A stretch of 64,000 nt of DNA, from NCBI RefSeq assembly GCF_026212465.1, contig NC_080048.1, positions 35,665,971-35,729,970 of the forward strand, read 5' to 3'. The notes beneath the pieces are model-generated. The model was not told where the DNA came from. It ran no database searches and saw nothing but the letters and a program-made list of their open reading frames with translations. This document shows positions 47,438 to 59,884 of this stretch, one piece after another. The position numbers were made by a program, and so were the translations under genes. Position 1 is the stretch's first letter, and every line of letters begins with the position of its first letter. This stretch comes from Amaranthus tricolor (taxonomy: Eukaryota; Streptophyta; Magnoliopsida; Caryophyllales; Amaranthaceae).

Positions 47438-50400
47438 TTAGAAATTCACAGGTGAACATGATCCATCATTCTTAGCTTCTGGCTGGAGTGGCTTAACGGG
47501 TGAGAATTCAGGATGGGTCTGATTCTTTCGATCCAATACTTCCATAATTGTAACCTTAATTTGCTGCAATACTGGATCAGACCAGCCAGATTGCTTGATC
47601 TGTATTAGGTCAGCTTCTTTCCTGTTCAGCTTCGAATCGGATGCTTTTCCTCTAGTTTTGGGGAGCTACAAAAACAGGTGTGGATCAATATTCTGAAGTA
47701 CCCGAACTGCAAAAAACAAATGAAGGTTTGTTTTTTTAGCAGACAATACCTTGGACTTCTGAATCTGAGCAGTTGTAGTTCCAGCTTCATGTCCATTAGC
47801 AGAGCACAAGTAAGAGTACGAGTTTAGACCCTGAAAATTTACGAGTAATTGAGAATTAAATAGCGAAAAAGTTATGTGCCACGGGTCAACATAAGATTCT
47901 GAAACTATGCTAGAGAACCTTATTTCCATTGAAGATCTGGCCCTGTGATATACGGTCCAAAGACAAAGGCGGAAAATAATGTGTCACAGAAATAGGGTAT
48001 ATCATCTGGCCGTTCATGTGCTCAGCATTGTCTACATTGAGATGTTTGTCCGATAAGCTCCGTCCTTTAAGAGATGAATAACAAAGATATATCAAAACAT
48101 TCTTTACAAAAACCCGAATCATGACTAAGGCTATGAGGTTTACCATGAAATCGAGCAACAGCGGTGATTGCTTCTGAAGGACTGGAGAAAGTAACCCAGC
48201 CAAACCCTTTACTGATACCATTTGAGTAGCACAATACTTTAGCTTGAACTACCGTTCCACAGAGACTAAAGCATGATTTAACCATACTTTCGTCGAGGTT
48301 TGGATCGAGGTTATTCACATAAACAGTGGCAGCCCTCCATTTTGCCTCTTTTTCCTTTTTCATTTTCTCTCTTTCCGTCTTCTTAACAGCTCTTGCCACA
48401 TACAGAACTCCACAGGCTTACACATGAAATATTAGCAAAAAGTAATAGTATCAGAATTCAACGATATGAGTGATTAAATCGAGTTTATAAACTTATTACC
48501 TTGTTCCCAAGTGCTTCCATTTAGAGCTTTCAGTGCCTTATCCGCATCTTCAGGAGACTCGAAATTGACAAAGCCAAATTTCTTGGAGTTCCCATGATCC
48601 TCTCTCATGATAGCAGAACTTGTTACCTTCCCAAAGTTGGAGAACTTCTCCTTAAGATCATCCTCAGTAACATGTGCTTTCAAGTTCTTTACATACAAAT
48701 TTGTGAAAGTTTGATTCCTCTGGCTGCTCTTCATGAAAATACCGACATATCTGAAATCGATTCATTCCATCAAAACAATTCGATTCGCCATGAAGGGGAG
48801 CAGAACTAATAATAAAAGGCTAAAACCTTAAAAAGACTAATTAATACCTAACTATTATACATCCAAACAAAAGTCACTTTAATTGCTAGTTTTTACACTC
48901 AAATCCATTCCAATCCATTTCACATCGCCATAAAATGGCTTCCACGTACATGGGTTTTGGGATCAAACATACGCAACATTACCCTTAACTTCAACAAAGA
49001 ATAGAAATCATCAACTTTAACTTCATATAAATAAGAAGTGCACATGATTTAATGAGTCATTTCCAAAATTAAAGAACTATATAAATCTTAGGCCCTATGG
49101 AAATAAGGGATGTACATGGGGATACTGATAACAAAGAATAAAAAACATCGATTTTAACTTCGTATAAATAAGAATTTGTGCACATGATTTAGTGATATAT
49201 TTAAATATGGTCTATTAAAAATTAAAGAACTATAAATCTTTGGCCGTATGGAAATAAGGGAGATAGTTTTTTACATCCATTATAAAGGATTTACTTCTTC
49301 CTAATATAGTAGGTAATATGATCAAATTGTCTATTACACAATTCACATAAAACTGGTTGAATGACCAACACAAACAACCAAGAAACTGCAAGTTTTCTAT
49401 TACAATATTTGGACTAAATTCAAGAAGTAAATAAGCACAAGAACTACAAAAAGCTATCTATCACTAAACCAAAATCTTCTTGATAAATCTGATCATAACA
49501 TTGCTTTAGAAAGAGGGCTTACATTGTCTTTCCTTCAAACGAAGTACCATTTAAAGAAGTGAGAGCTTTCATGGCAGATTCCTCATCATCAAACTGAACA
49601 AAACCGAAACCTTTGCTCTTTCCATTGTTATCTTCTGCAACCTTGCAGGACAGAACAGTGCCAAACTTGCTAAAAAAGTGATCTAAACAAGCGCTAGTGA
49701 TAGAAGGGGCTAAGTTCTTGACATAAAGATTGGCATTCCCAGTCTTCCTTTGAAATGGATTCCTATCACACCGCATTATCCTCATAGGCTTCCCTTTCAA
49801 GTCAGTGTGGTTCAGCAGAGATATTGCTTTAGAAGCTGCCCGGAATCAAATTCAACCCATAAAATTCATCAATTAAGGACCAAATCTTTAACATATTAAA
49901 CAATCAAGAACCCTAATTCTTGAATTACTGAAATAAGCTTCAAAGAATTGCTAAAATGTCATTATTCAAGCATAATTTTCCAAATTCAGATGTCATAATT
50001 TTCTCAAATTCATATAATGCTACAAATCAAGAAGTTACAACAAAGCTTGTTACTATTCATTCAGACAAAGAAACAAACACATTTTATATCACCAAACAAA
50101 TAAACCCTCAAATACATGCAAACATATAGTAAACAAAACCACATAATACAATAATTTACAAAAAACCCAGATAAAATTAAGAACAGTTAACCCTAGAACC
50201 AAGATTAAAGTATAAATCCAAGAAAAATTCAAATTAGTTTCAAACCATGAAATTACATATAATGTCTTTAAACAAAGAATCTCAAATAAATGCAAGAAAA
50301 TCCTCAAACATATCATAGTAAACAATAAAGAATACGCAAGAATTTATCAAAAAAAAACCCAGATAAAAAAATCAACCAAGAAAGAACAAGGAAAGAAGAG

Positions 50401-50641
50401 AAGGGAAACGAAGAAAGTACGGACCCTCAAGAGGAGAACTGAAGTTGACATAGCCATAACAGAGAGAAAAACCCAATTTATCATAACAGACACGGACACC
50501 AGTGACGTAACCCACTCTACAGAAGATTTCACAAAGATCAATTGCATTTACAGTTGGGTCAAGATCACCTACGTACAGTGAAAGTTTTTTGTGCTGGTGT
50601 ATATCAGACGTTTTGCTTACATTTTCTACCATTACAGTCAT
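47438..50641 (-). CDS. Poly(A)-binding protein, four RRMs, no MLLE domain
   Basis: Exons 50641-50425, 49835-49523, 48750-48500, 48416-48144, 48064-47919, 47830-47750 and 47665-47438 have GT-AG borders and join in phase to 502 aa. Four RRMs show RNP2/RNP1 pairs: LYVGDL/CYGYVNF, LYVKNL/KGFGFVQF, LYVKNL/KKFGFVNF and VYVNNL/KGFGWVTF. The arrangement, and links such as RNPFQRKTGN and RAVKKTEREKMKKEKEA, are those of cytoplasmic PABPs, which bind mRNA poly(A) tails and support translation and stability. Typical plant PABPs have about 620-660 aa and end in an MLLE domain. Here the tail after RRM4 is unrelated to that (QQIKVTIMEVLDRKNQ near the end). This resembles the shorter, divergent PABPs of plants (PAB1/PAB6/PAB7-like), but I cannot assign one. 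The gene is convergent with the GDSL gene; 534 bp separate their stops. Confidence 0.9.
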
Positions 50642-50783
50642 TTTGAAAGGTTGTTTCAAGGATTAAAGAAGAAAGACAAAAGAGAAGGAAGATGTCAAAG
50701 AAAATATACTGAAGGAAGATTATTCTGTCTGTGTTTGTGGGAATTTTCGGATTGAAGAAGTAACGAGAGAGTGTAATGGTGGG

Positions 50784-50790
50784 TTTTATA
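50784..50790 (-). promoter_or_regulatory. TATA box of the PABP gene
   Basis: The minus strand reads CCTTATAAAACCC, with TATAAAA about 143 bp before the ATG at 50641. Confidence 0.6.
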
Positions 50791-50795
50791 AGGCG

Positions 50796-52773
50796 AAAAC
50801 AGAGAGGGAAAATGGGTTTAACCGCAAAAACAGATTTGGAATTTCTTTTTCCTTTTTTTAGAGTAAAATTTTTTTTATTAGGTATTTGTTCCTACTGTTT
50901 CCCTCCTTATGTCGCCTAAAATAATCAAATAATAAGTAAAAATCAGTTTTGATGTAAAAATTAAGTTTAATTTATAAAAATCAGTTATAATCGGTAAATT
51001 AGTAAAAATTAATTTTACTTAGTAAAAATTAATTTTAATCAAAATCAAATAAATAATAATTAATCAGGTGAACTAAATAGTGAGATAAGACCTAATTTTC
51101 AAAGAGTGAAAGAGAGTATAACTTAAGAGCATTTTTATTGTTTTTTTATTTATTATTCATGATTAATTAAATAATCTTGTCTTATGTATTTTGTTTATGC
51201 ATAAAAAGTAAAATTTTATTTTAGTATATTTTTTTATAATTTATGGATCATTTTTACAGTAAAAATCTATAATCTATAATTATAAAATGCTATAAAATGG
51301 TATCTCATCGATCTAGGTTACATCTTAAAATCAAGTAGGTTTTTGTGTTTAAAGATATTCATATTCATGGGCAGACTCAAATCTATGTTGGACTAATAAA
51401 ATACAAATTAAAATTACTTATATTTAGGATACTTTGATAATAATCTATGTATACTTTTTCCAATGTTATAAATTTATTACAAAAAAATATGCCAACTTTG
51501 TAATTAATACGTTTGAGCAAAACGGTAAAAAAGGTAAAAGTAAATACATAGATTTGATAGACCTAACAATGCTAATGTTAATGATGAGAATGAAAATAAA
51601 ATCACTATAGAAAATGAGAGAACAATTGAAAAGAATTGCTTGATAACTTTTATTGAAAATGATATATTTTTTGTAGTATTTTTAATAATCTTATTATTTG
51701 TCGGTTTTAAGATATGAAAACTTCTTAAAGTAAATTATAAAATATTATCTATAAGGTTGAATAAAAATATTATTTTTTATATATCTTTGAAAAAAGTTTC
51801 TCGTACCATTCCCTAAACAATGGTGTTTTGATTAAAGAGTCTGAAAATACACAGGTCTCATCATAAATTATATATTGCTAACATATTATACTCACTTACC
51901 CCATTTATTATACATCATCTAGTTGAAAAAATTCATAAAATTAAAATCCAAAATGATAGAAACTGAGTGGTCTGGAAGATTACTTATTTTCTTAAGCAAA
52001 CTTATTAAAATATATTTAGTATCTTAATCAAAATATGTTACGAACCACTTCTTTATATTGCTTTTTGTCAAATTATTATAATTTATTTCAAGGACTCTAT
52101 AATTAAAATTTTGGATTCATCACCATTCCTTGTGTCCCTAAAAAGATTGTTATACTTCTCCTTTTACTCTATATTTGTTTGATTTTAGGTTAGATATTTC
52201 GGGTAGATTTGAAATCAGGTTTTGCATTTATATTGTCTTTCACATAATTCTAAATCATTATTGAAATCGGGTCAAATCGGATTTGGTTAAAATGTCGGGT
52301 AAATTTCGGATCACCGGTTCTGTTTTAAACAACTCTAAGTCTTTGCTATAATTTTCTTTTATGAAAATGTCGTCACCCACTTTCTTTTATTTTCATCCAC
52401 TCATTTCAACTCTATTCTAATATTCTCCACACAATTCAAATGATTCTACTCATTGGTATAATATTTAGGGACGGAGAGAGTATATTCTAGCCAATAGCCA
52501 CACACCCAATAATAATGACATTCCTTTAATCTGTTTTTATTCACCAGTTTTAAGCTTCATCAATATATCACATATACATGTCCCCCAGTTTGTACATGTA
52601 TGAAGATCAAATATGTACCACGCTTGATATGTGCACTTTTTTGTTTTACACAAAATTGAATAAGTAAATCCTCATATCAAAAATTTTCAGAGGATATCAT
52701 ACCAAGAACAAGATAATTCTCTTTGTACACAGCAAGGCCAAACTCCAGAATACTTGGAACACTAGAAATATAC
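50796..52773. other. Intergenic AT-rich region
   Basis: Between the PABP promoter and the 3' end of the CHUP1-like gene. A MITE end (GGGACGGAGAGAGTATA, about 52468) is visible near the CHUP1-like end. Nothing else is recognised. Confidence 0.4.
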
Positions 52774-55700
52774 TCATCCAACCTGAAATGATGCCGATTT
52801 CTTGTGCTTCTGTAACGATCTATTATCCCGTAAAACTTCAGCATACTTTGCCAATTCTGACTTTTGCCCATAATCGGATGATACTCTTTCCGGTGTATAA
52901 TCTAACGGAGATGAACTTGCAAACCCGAGGCTTCCCCTTCCAAGCACATGAACGACTCCACCCATTGTCGATCTTGAATTGCTCCTCCTACTCCCATTCT
53001 CGTCTTCTTCAGCCAAGCTAGCGAGTGGTTGGTGATCAAGTGAAGAATTGTTTGAATTTTGAGACGATAATGCAAACTTCGGACTCTGGGGATTGCTCCT
53101 CGAGCCATCAAGTCCCACTATATTATCAACCGAAAGAGATCTATACATTGGAGAAGTTTGGCCACTTCGATTATGGTAATTACTATGATGGGTGTGATGA
53201 CTTGAGATCCCTCGAACCAACTTTCTTAAAGTCGAAAAAAACTTGACTTTCTTGGAGTGGGATTTGTTCGTAGAGCTAGGACGACCAGGGGACTCATCGT
53301 GATCAGTGCTGTCCGTAAGATAAGATGGTTGCGAAGAAGGCCAATGATCGAACTCTAAGTCCATTAGGCAAAGTGGTTCTCCGTCTACTCCATGTTCGGT
53401 ATTAGCATATTCAAGTATTAGTTGCTTTGCTTTCTTCTCGGATGTGGGACTTAAGCATTTGCTTAAGTCCCGAGCAACTGTTTTACCAGGCGGAGGCTGG
53501 TAGTTCCTTAGTTCATATCGCAAACAGGCATTTATCCACCTGAGATACACAAGTTCTTCTGCATCAGCACACCGATCAGTTTGAAGCCTCTCGATTTCCT
53601 CTCGCAAGTTCTGATTTTCTTTGCGTTGCTGAACCATAGCCTTGCTCAATTCTTCTCTCTGCAACATCATGTACTCCATTAATTAAGCACTAGATTAGTT
53701 CTAGTAAGACAAAATTGCCAAAAGAACCCAAAAACGAAATTTCACACAACAAGAAGGCAAAGCCTCAACTCCAACAGATTGGGGTCGGGTACATGAATCA
53801 ATGATCATTTTCATAGGTCATGCAGAAATAAAATTTCACAATGAATGAAAACACTAATGGCCCCTTTGGTAGGTGGTTATAAACAGTGATAATGGAAATG
53901 AAAACTAGTGTAATTTTCGTTGACACATCTCTTGGCTACCTCGATGGCCATGCTTGTCCAACTTCAATCATTTTATTTTTTTCATAAAATCCATTCCAAT
54001 GCACTACCATTGGGAGAGGTGGTATTAAGTGGTAATGAAAATTTGTAAAAAAAAAAAACTTTTTTTATCAAAGTTTCATCACCATGGGAATGACATGGAA
54101 CTTTTGATGAAATTTTATAGTAAATTTCATTCTCTTTACCACCATTTAGTACAACTAACCAAACAGGCCGTAAATACTACTATCTAAGATGAATTTGGTA
54201 AAACCCACCTCAGGATCTTCAAACAAAGTATTAGCAAGCATTTGGGTAGAGTCCAATCTTTGAGCTAAATCCGCGTTCTCTTGTTCCAAACATTCGTTAT
54301 ACTTACGTAATCCCTCAACCTCTGCTTCCAACTCAACAACTTTGTGAATCTCCGACAAGTCATCAGCACGGTTTGTGCTAGCTCCACGCTCTTGCTCGTG
54401 GAGTTTAGCAACGCGTTGTGTAAGATCCAATATCTTTTCTTTGTTTTGTTCAGCATTGTACCTAAGTTTCCATTGTAGCTTTTTGATTTTCTCCTTTGCA
54501 GCTTCTAATTCATTCACAACTTTAGAGTAATCAGCAACCTGTGCCTCTAACCTCTTGTTATCAGACTGTAAAGTATCGATCTTCATCGAGAAAATCTTGG
54601 CCTCCATGCTATTAATCTTCAATCGATTTTGAAGTTCCATCATCGCGGTTTCCTGTTCTTTAAGACCATAGTATTCTAGCAATTGTACTTCAAGTCTTCT
54701 CTCCCTTTCTACAAGGAACTTGATTCTTTTCTTTAGGCTATCAATTTCTTGTTCATAATCATTTCTTTCTACTCTTTTAAGTGGCTTAGTTGAGTCCTGT
54801 TTGATCGAAAAATTGTCGAAATCTGTCTTCGACAAGTTTCCAGCATCGAATTCGTTCAATAACTGAGGGAATTCTGGTAAAAGGTACACATCTCTATCTG
54901 CACTATATCTACCTTTGGGGGAGGCATTCAAAGATGAATTATCAACCCGAACTCGAATGCATGGCTTGTCCTAAGTAACAAAATCAAAAACGAGCAATTA
55001 ATTAAGTCGGGGATATGACCGCAGAACTCCCATAAGTAAGCGGAGGGGGGATTAGTACTTTGTGTAGGCGGCAAAGTTATCAGATGGGAATTCAACTTGG
55101 AATCGTTCAAAATGATTGGATTGAATCGATAGAGTCGATTTATAGGATCCTTAGATTTTACTGATAAACTTCAACATGATAAAATGTTTAGTATACTCTT
55201 ATTTATTCAAGTCTAAAGTTTAAATTTGTCAATTACTTCTATAATTTATTTGACTTTATTTTTAAGAATGAAACAGAAAATCTTTTAGTAGTTAGTTTAA
55301 AATTATATATTGATAAAGAGTTTTTTTTTATTTACTCATGATTATGGAATATTTGAAACATATGTGTATTTGTGAAAAACATTGGCGATATATGGTACCT
55401 AAGGGAAATAAAAAAAAAAAAAGATTAAATTTGTTGGATTCGATTAATTCCTCTTTTCTATTAGCAAGATTCTCCTCAACCTAAATTCAAATTTGTATGT
55501 TCTTATAATCGTGAGAATTTTTAAAAAGATATGACCGCAATTTTTAGAAATCGAAAAAGTACTCAGGTTAAATTAAAAAAATTAAATAAACATGATTGAT
55601 CCAAAAAAACAGTATTAATCAATTAATGACATTTATAATGCTAATTGATTAATGACCGTTACTTCAGATCTTTGATTAAGTTTTAGTACAATAAATGAAA

Positions 55701-56722
55701 ATTTCAAAAACAAAACTAATCTATACTTAATTAAAATGCATAATCTAACTTACAGAAGCATCAATTGAATCTATCTCAGGTTGAAGATCATCCTTAACTC
55801 CTGATCTCCCATCACAATAAACTTTCCTATCAGAGTCTGTATCAAAAAGGAAACATTAAGCTAAAATATTTTATGAATATTTTAAAACCCAATTAAACAT
55901 AACTAATCCAATTTTAATCATTTTCAAATATAACATAATTGGCTTTGTTTGAGTATATAATATATTCTAAAACCTCAACAATCAACATAATTTTTAGTTG
56001 ATTTAAATCTTTAAAATGATACTAGAGCGTGACAAGAAGTTATGATTTTAAATTTCAATTGCTCCTCAGTTTAAAAGTTATCAAAGTATATAAAATATCA
56101 AAAGACCTTAATATAATTATCAATTTAAACTTTTAGTTGAATTGATTCCTTAAAGTCAGCTCTTACACATTTATCAATACAATATTTCAATCATAAATAT
56201 TTTTTTTAACAAAATTATCTCATTCATAATACTCTCCCCTATTCATAGAGAATAAGACATTTCTTATTTGGTCAATTTACAAATGTCTCACTTCTATTTT
56301 TATCATTTTTTTACCTTTTACCCTTACAACAGCATAACAATGCATAGATATTAATACCTTTATATAAAAAATTTTACCCTTACTACAGCAACATAATAAT
56401 ATATATATATATTAATACCTTTATAGAAAAAGAGAATTTCCACCCATTTTTAAATAGTTTTCCGCTTCACTTTGGTTATTGCGCAAAATCCAAATATTCA
56501 ATTCTCTATGAATAGGAGGGAGTATAAAATTAGAGGATCGATGAATATGAAGAAAAATAATGAGTACATACCTGAAACTGAAGATTTTGGAGAAGGAAGA
56601 GATGGCTTGAAACGTCTAGTTCTGATTCGAGAGTAAATAAAACCAGCAAAAGATAAAGCTAAAGCCACCCCAAATTTCATCAAAAATGGTTTCATATTTC
56701 TTTTTTCTTTTATCATCATCAT
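52774..56722 (-). CDS. CHUP1-like actin-associated protein (AR791-type)
   Basis: Exons 56722-56572, 55836-55754, 54970-54209 and 53658-52774 join in phase to 626 aa. The N-terminus has a membrane segment (FLMKFGVALALSFAGFIYS) followed by basic RIRTRR. Then comes an acidic linker, and a long coiled coil runs from about residue 140 to 400 (YEQEIDSLKKRIKFLVERER, then repeated heptads). The signature YLRWINACLRYELRNYQ follows, and the tail is rich in Ser and Asn. This signature is diagnostic of the CHUP1 family, whose founder anchors chloroplasts to actin. The protein is shorter than CHUP1 (about 1000 aa) and lacks its Pro-rich/C-terminal half, so it fits the smaller paralogue group better. The ATG at 56722 is used here; 56695 (MKPFLMKF) is an equally plausible start. 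The frame ends at 52774 just after a donor-like CAG|GTTGGA, so one more short exon cannot be excluded. Introns 1 and 3 contain MITEs and a TRIM. Confidence 0.88.
53859..54169. mobile_element. Tourist-like MITE in intron 3 of the CHUP1-like gene
   Basis: The ends GGCCCCTTTGGTAGG and, reversed, GGCCTGTTTGGTTAG resemble Harbinger/Tourist termini. Internal words such as GTGGTAATGAAAATT and its complements suggest a partial hairpin. The target duplication is not clear. Confidence 0.55.
55946..56158 (-). mobile_element. Decayed TRIM in intron 1 of the CHUP1-like gene
   Basis: A left repeat (TTTGAGTATATAATATATTC), a PBS-like segment (TGATACTAGAGCGTG) and a right repeat (AAGTATATAAAATATC, ending TTAAACTTTTAGTTGAATTG) are in the same order as in the TRIM at 26279-26564. 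Written on the + strand it reads in the same direction as the others, so it is antisense to the gene. Confidence 0.6.
56232..56522. mobile_element. Stowaway MITE in intron 1 of the CHUP1-like gene
   Basis: CTCTCCCCTATTCATAGAGAA and, reversed, CTCCCTCCTATTCATAGAGAA form the ends, flanked by TA (56230-56231 and 56523-56524). 291 bp. It lies only 50 bp from the exon 1 donor. Confidence 0.85.
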
Positions 56723-58947
56723 TATAATAATAATTTATGTAATTTTCAAAAAAAAATGTTTTCTAAAATCCAATTATATAATTATAAACAGAGAAAAATG
56801 AATTTCCAAACAGAGATCATGGACCGTCTTCATCATCATCCTCCATCTGTATGCTTGTAAGTTATATATACAACCTGGATAATTATTTAAATAATTAAAT
56901 AAGAAATCAAAGAGCAAATTTAAATAAAACCCATAAATCAAATTCAAAAACTCATTCAAAAGATGTAAATATTGCTTTTAAATCATAATTAAGGATCGAA
57001 AACTGGGTTAGATTTAAAATTTGAAAATTTGATTCAAGTATTTTGAAATTAATCAAAAAAGACCCAATTGGAAATAAAATTCAAAAAAAAGAAGCAATTT
57101 TGATGATTATCATTACATGAAAGAAATAAAGCAGAAAAAGTAGGGGAAAAGAATTTCAAATGAATTTGAGTATGGAAAGAGCATACTCGTGTTAATCATG
57201 ATTCGATTACTTTGTGTCTTGATCATTTGGCTTGGTAAAATAATATAATAATCATTCTATTTCTCTTTGCTTCGTATTTTTAAATGGCCTATTTGCATCC
57301 GATCTGATAATATTAAATGTGCTTTGTTACAAATAATTGTTTTATAGGAACAGCGATGATTAAAAAAAAAAAGAAAATTTTAGGTTGTAATTTTAAATTT
57401 TTGACTTTTTTTTTTTTGATATAGTAGGTTGTAGACAAACTTTTTTTTTTAAATTGATATAGTGAGTCTGAGCTTTTGGAGGTGTTTAGCAAAATAGTTT
57501 ATTGAGTAATTTTAACTTTTTTTAATGCAAATAGAAGGTTGAGGTTTTAAACCAGTTAAAGCTAATATTTGATATACTAACTGGTTGAAACAACTTATTG
57601 ATATAAATAAATTGTTTTTGAACAAGTCAGCTGGTCAAACCAGTTAATAAAATCATTTGATTACATTAGCCACTGTAATTAGTTATGAGCTACCAACTAC
57701 CAATTGTTTGCTAAATATTCATTTAAACTTTTTTATATAATAGACAAAATATTACTTTCTTTATTATATTAAATACTTATTGCAAACTTATTTTCGAAAA
57801 TGCATCTCATAATAGCAATTGCGACATTTTTTTTATCCAAATCGTCATTATGACATGTAATAATAATAATATAAATTTAACAAAAATCTTAACATTGTAT
57901 TTACCTAATAATTGATGATCATTATATATACCGATAAAAATATTTGACCATCACAACAAAAACCAAATCCTCACTATCAACATATAAAACTTTTTAAAAA
58001 TAATAGAGGTAATAAAAAAAGGGAGAACAATAAAGGGACGGTTTGAGGGTGAGACAAGAAAAATATATGCTGATTCCAAACAGAAGGAAGCAAGGTCAGA
58101 AACTACGAATATGAAAAAGTAGTGGGAATAACATACCAGAAAATGAACCATTTCAATAAACAAGGAATTAGTTTTTGCACGTGGCCTACTAATTACGTAG
58201 AGCTAATCTACAGTAAACTAATGGTGAAAATTAAATTAAAAAAGTTAAAATGAACATTTTGATATATTAGAAAAATAAATTGAGAGTTAATCATCATTAT
58301 GAATTATTTAAAGTAGATAAGTTATAGTTGATATTTTTAACAAATTTTCCTCATTTATATTGGGACATTAATTTTTTTAATAAAGTAGATAAATAAGTGA
58401 ACTGCTTAATGTTGTCCTAAATATATTACCCATCCTAATTTTTTTAAAGAATAAAACTGACTTTTGATTCTTTGTTACGATTTCACATCGTTATTATTAT
58501 ATCATAATTGATTTTATCTAGCAGATGTGATACGATGTGCATACCAATTATTTTGTCGGTCTTATTTTTAGGTTTGAAGCCCTCTAAATCAAATTAAGAT
58601 AAATTTGGTTAAATTTCTTTCCTTATTAAAAACTATTTTAAAAAATAAATTTTTTTTCTCATTCTACTTAGACCTACTATTATTTTGGTTCACAATAAAG
58701 TTTGGAGGATCCAAACCAAAAGTAAAATAGCTTAGTGACATGTCTTACATACATGAACTCGGCTTGGGAAATATTTTTAAGTAAACACCAAAGTAGAAAT
58801 TCTTTTTTTTTACCTCCACTTAGGCAAATCATTCAATTTATATAGAATTAGAAAAAAAAATATTTAAAACATATTAAAATATATCAAAATGGATGTCTAA
58901 TTGTTAAGCATAAATTTTATGAACACTGGTATATTGATATATTTGAT
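56723..58947. other. Upstream region of the CHUP1-like gene, AT-rich
   Basis: The likely promoter and leader of the CHUP1-like gene lie in the first few hundred bases; no clear TATA box was chosen. One MITE (57481-57720) is annotated. No other gene is seen. Confidence 0.4.
57481..57720. mobile_element. hAT-like MITE, copy 2
   Basis: GGTGTTTAGCAAAATAG on the left and, reversed, GAATATTTAGCAAAC on the right. It shares the interior style (AACTGGTTGAAAC, AGTCAGCTGGTC) of the element at 4816-5071. Confidence 0.5.
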
Positions 58948-59570
58948 TAGAGGTGTTCATTCGGTTGATCGGGTCGGTTTCGGACGGGTGTTATTCGGTT
59001 CAGTTGCATTTTGGATCGGTTATTTTTCGGCTGTGTGTTACAACGGGTCGAGTCGGTTACTCACAGTTCGGTTAGAGATCGGTTATTCAAGCTATCGGGT
59101 TAGCATCAGTTCGGTGTCGGTTGAAGTTCGTGTCGAGTGTCAATCGGTCTCGGGTTGTCATCGATTACTAATTGGTTCGGTTTTTTCGGGTACAGATCGG
59201 GTTCGAGCTTTATTTTTCGAGTAGTTATCGGTTACGGATAACTATTGATCGGGTCAATATCGAAATAAGTTAATAGTTAGGTTTTTAATTGATGTATGCT
59301 CATTTACTTACAAAAAATAATTACGATTGTTTTATCAGATATAGCAGATAGGGGTGTCAAACAGGTCGGGTTGGGTCATTTTCAGGTTCGAATCATAAAT
59401 AAATGGGTCAATAAACCCTTAACCTGAACCTTACCCATTTAATTAATGGGTCAAAAATTAAAACCCTGACCTGATTTGTAGCAGATCGGATCAACCTGCT
59501 AATGACCCATTTAACCTACTTCTTTTTTTAGGTCATTAAATTCATATATTTCAAGTCATTTAACCCATTT

Positions 59571-59699
59571 AACCTTAATTAAAGGCTTCCTCCAAAAATA
59601 AACGTATGCCACTTAATGCAGCGAGCACACGGTATTCTTTAGTAAAAGGCGAAAGAATAGTTCGCTTTGTGCTCACGGCGTGGCTGCGTAAGTTGGTAT
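59571..59699 (-). ncRNA. U5 spliceosomal snRNA gene copy
   Basis: The minus strand holds the U5 invariant loop CGCCTTTTACTA (59651-59640) on a stem ATTCTTT/AAAGAAT. That is carried by a second stem GAGCACA/TGTGCTC (59674-59668 with 59629-59623) and by GCAGC/GCTGC (59687-59683 with 59622-59618). A Sm site TATTTTTGG lies at 59600-59592. The last 17 nt can form a terminal hairpin AGCCTT-TAATT-AAGGTT. The start is set at AUACC (59699), in line with U1 and U2, giving about 129 nt. U5 is the core RNA of the U5 snRNP, which aligns exons in splicing. All pairing and the loop are intact, so the copy could be functional. The 3' stem overlaps sequence that may belong to the hAT, so the 3' end is the weakest part. 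Confidence 0.85.
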
Positions 59700-59714
59700 G
59701 AGATCTGTGGAAGT

Positions 59715-59823
59715 GATTTAAAGGATTTTTCTTTTATTAGTATCTTTCATAGCCAATGTGGGACAACTTCCTTTGTTATTGAAAGTCATCTTCAGCTGAC
59801 AAATCCCTTAGCCGATGTGGGAC
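59715..59823 (-). promoter_or_regulatory. U5 promoter: two USE boxes and a TATA box
   Basis: The plant snRNA upstream sequence element GTCCCACATCG is at 59823-59813 (exact) and again at 59764-59754 with one change (GTCCCACATTG). TTTAAATC at 59722-59715 is the TATA position. The gap from the nearer USE to the TATA is 31 bp, the longer spacing that marks Pol II snRNA genes rather than Pol III (about 10 bp shorter). Confidence 0.8.
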
Positions 59824-59868
59824 AACTTCCTTTCTTATTAAAAGTCATCTTCAGCTGACAAATCCCTC
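59751..59868. repeat. 59-bp tandem duplication of the USE region
   Basis: Units 59751-59809 and 59810-59868 differ at only a few positions. Both contain GTGGGACAACTTCCTTT and AAGTCATCTTCAGCTGACAA. The duplication doubles the USE of the U5 gene. Confidence 0.9.
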
Positions 59869-59884
59869 AATACATGGTAATTGG

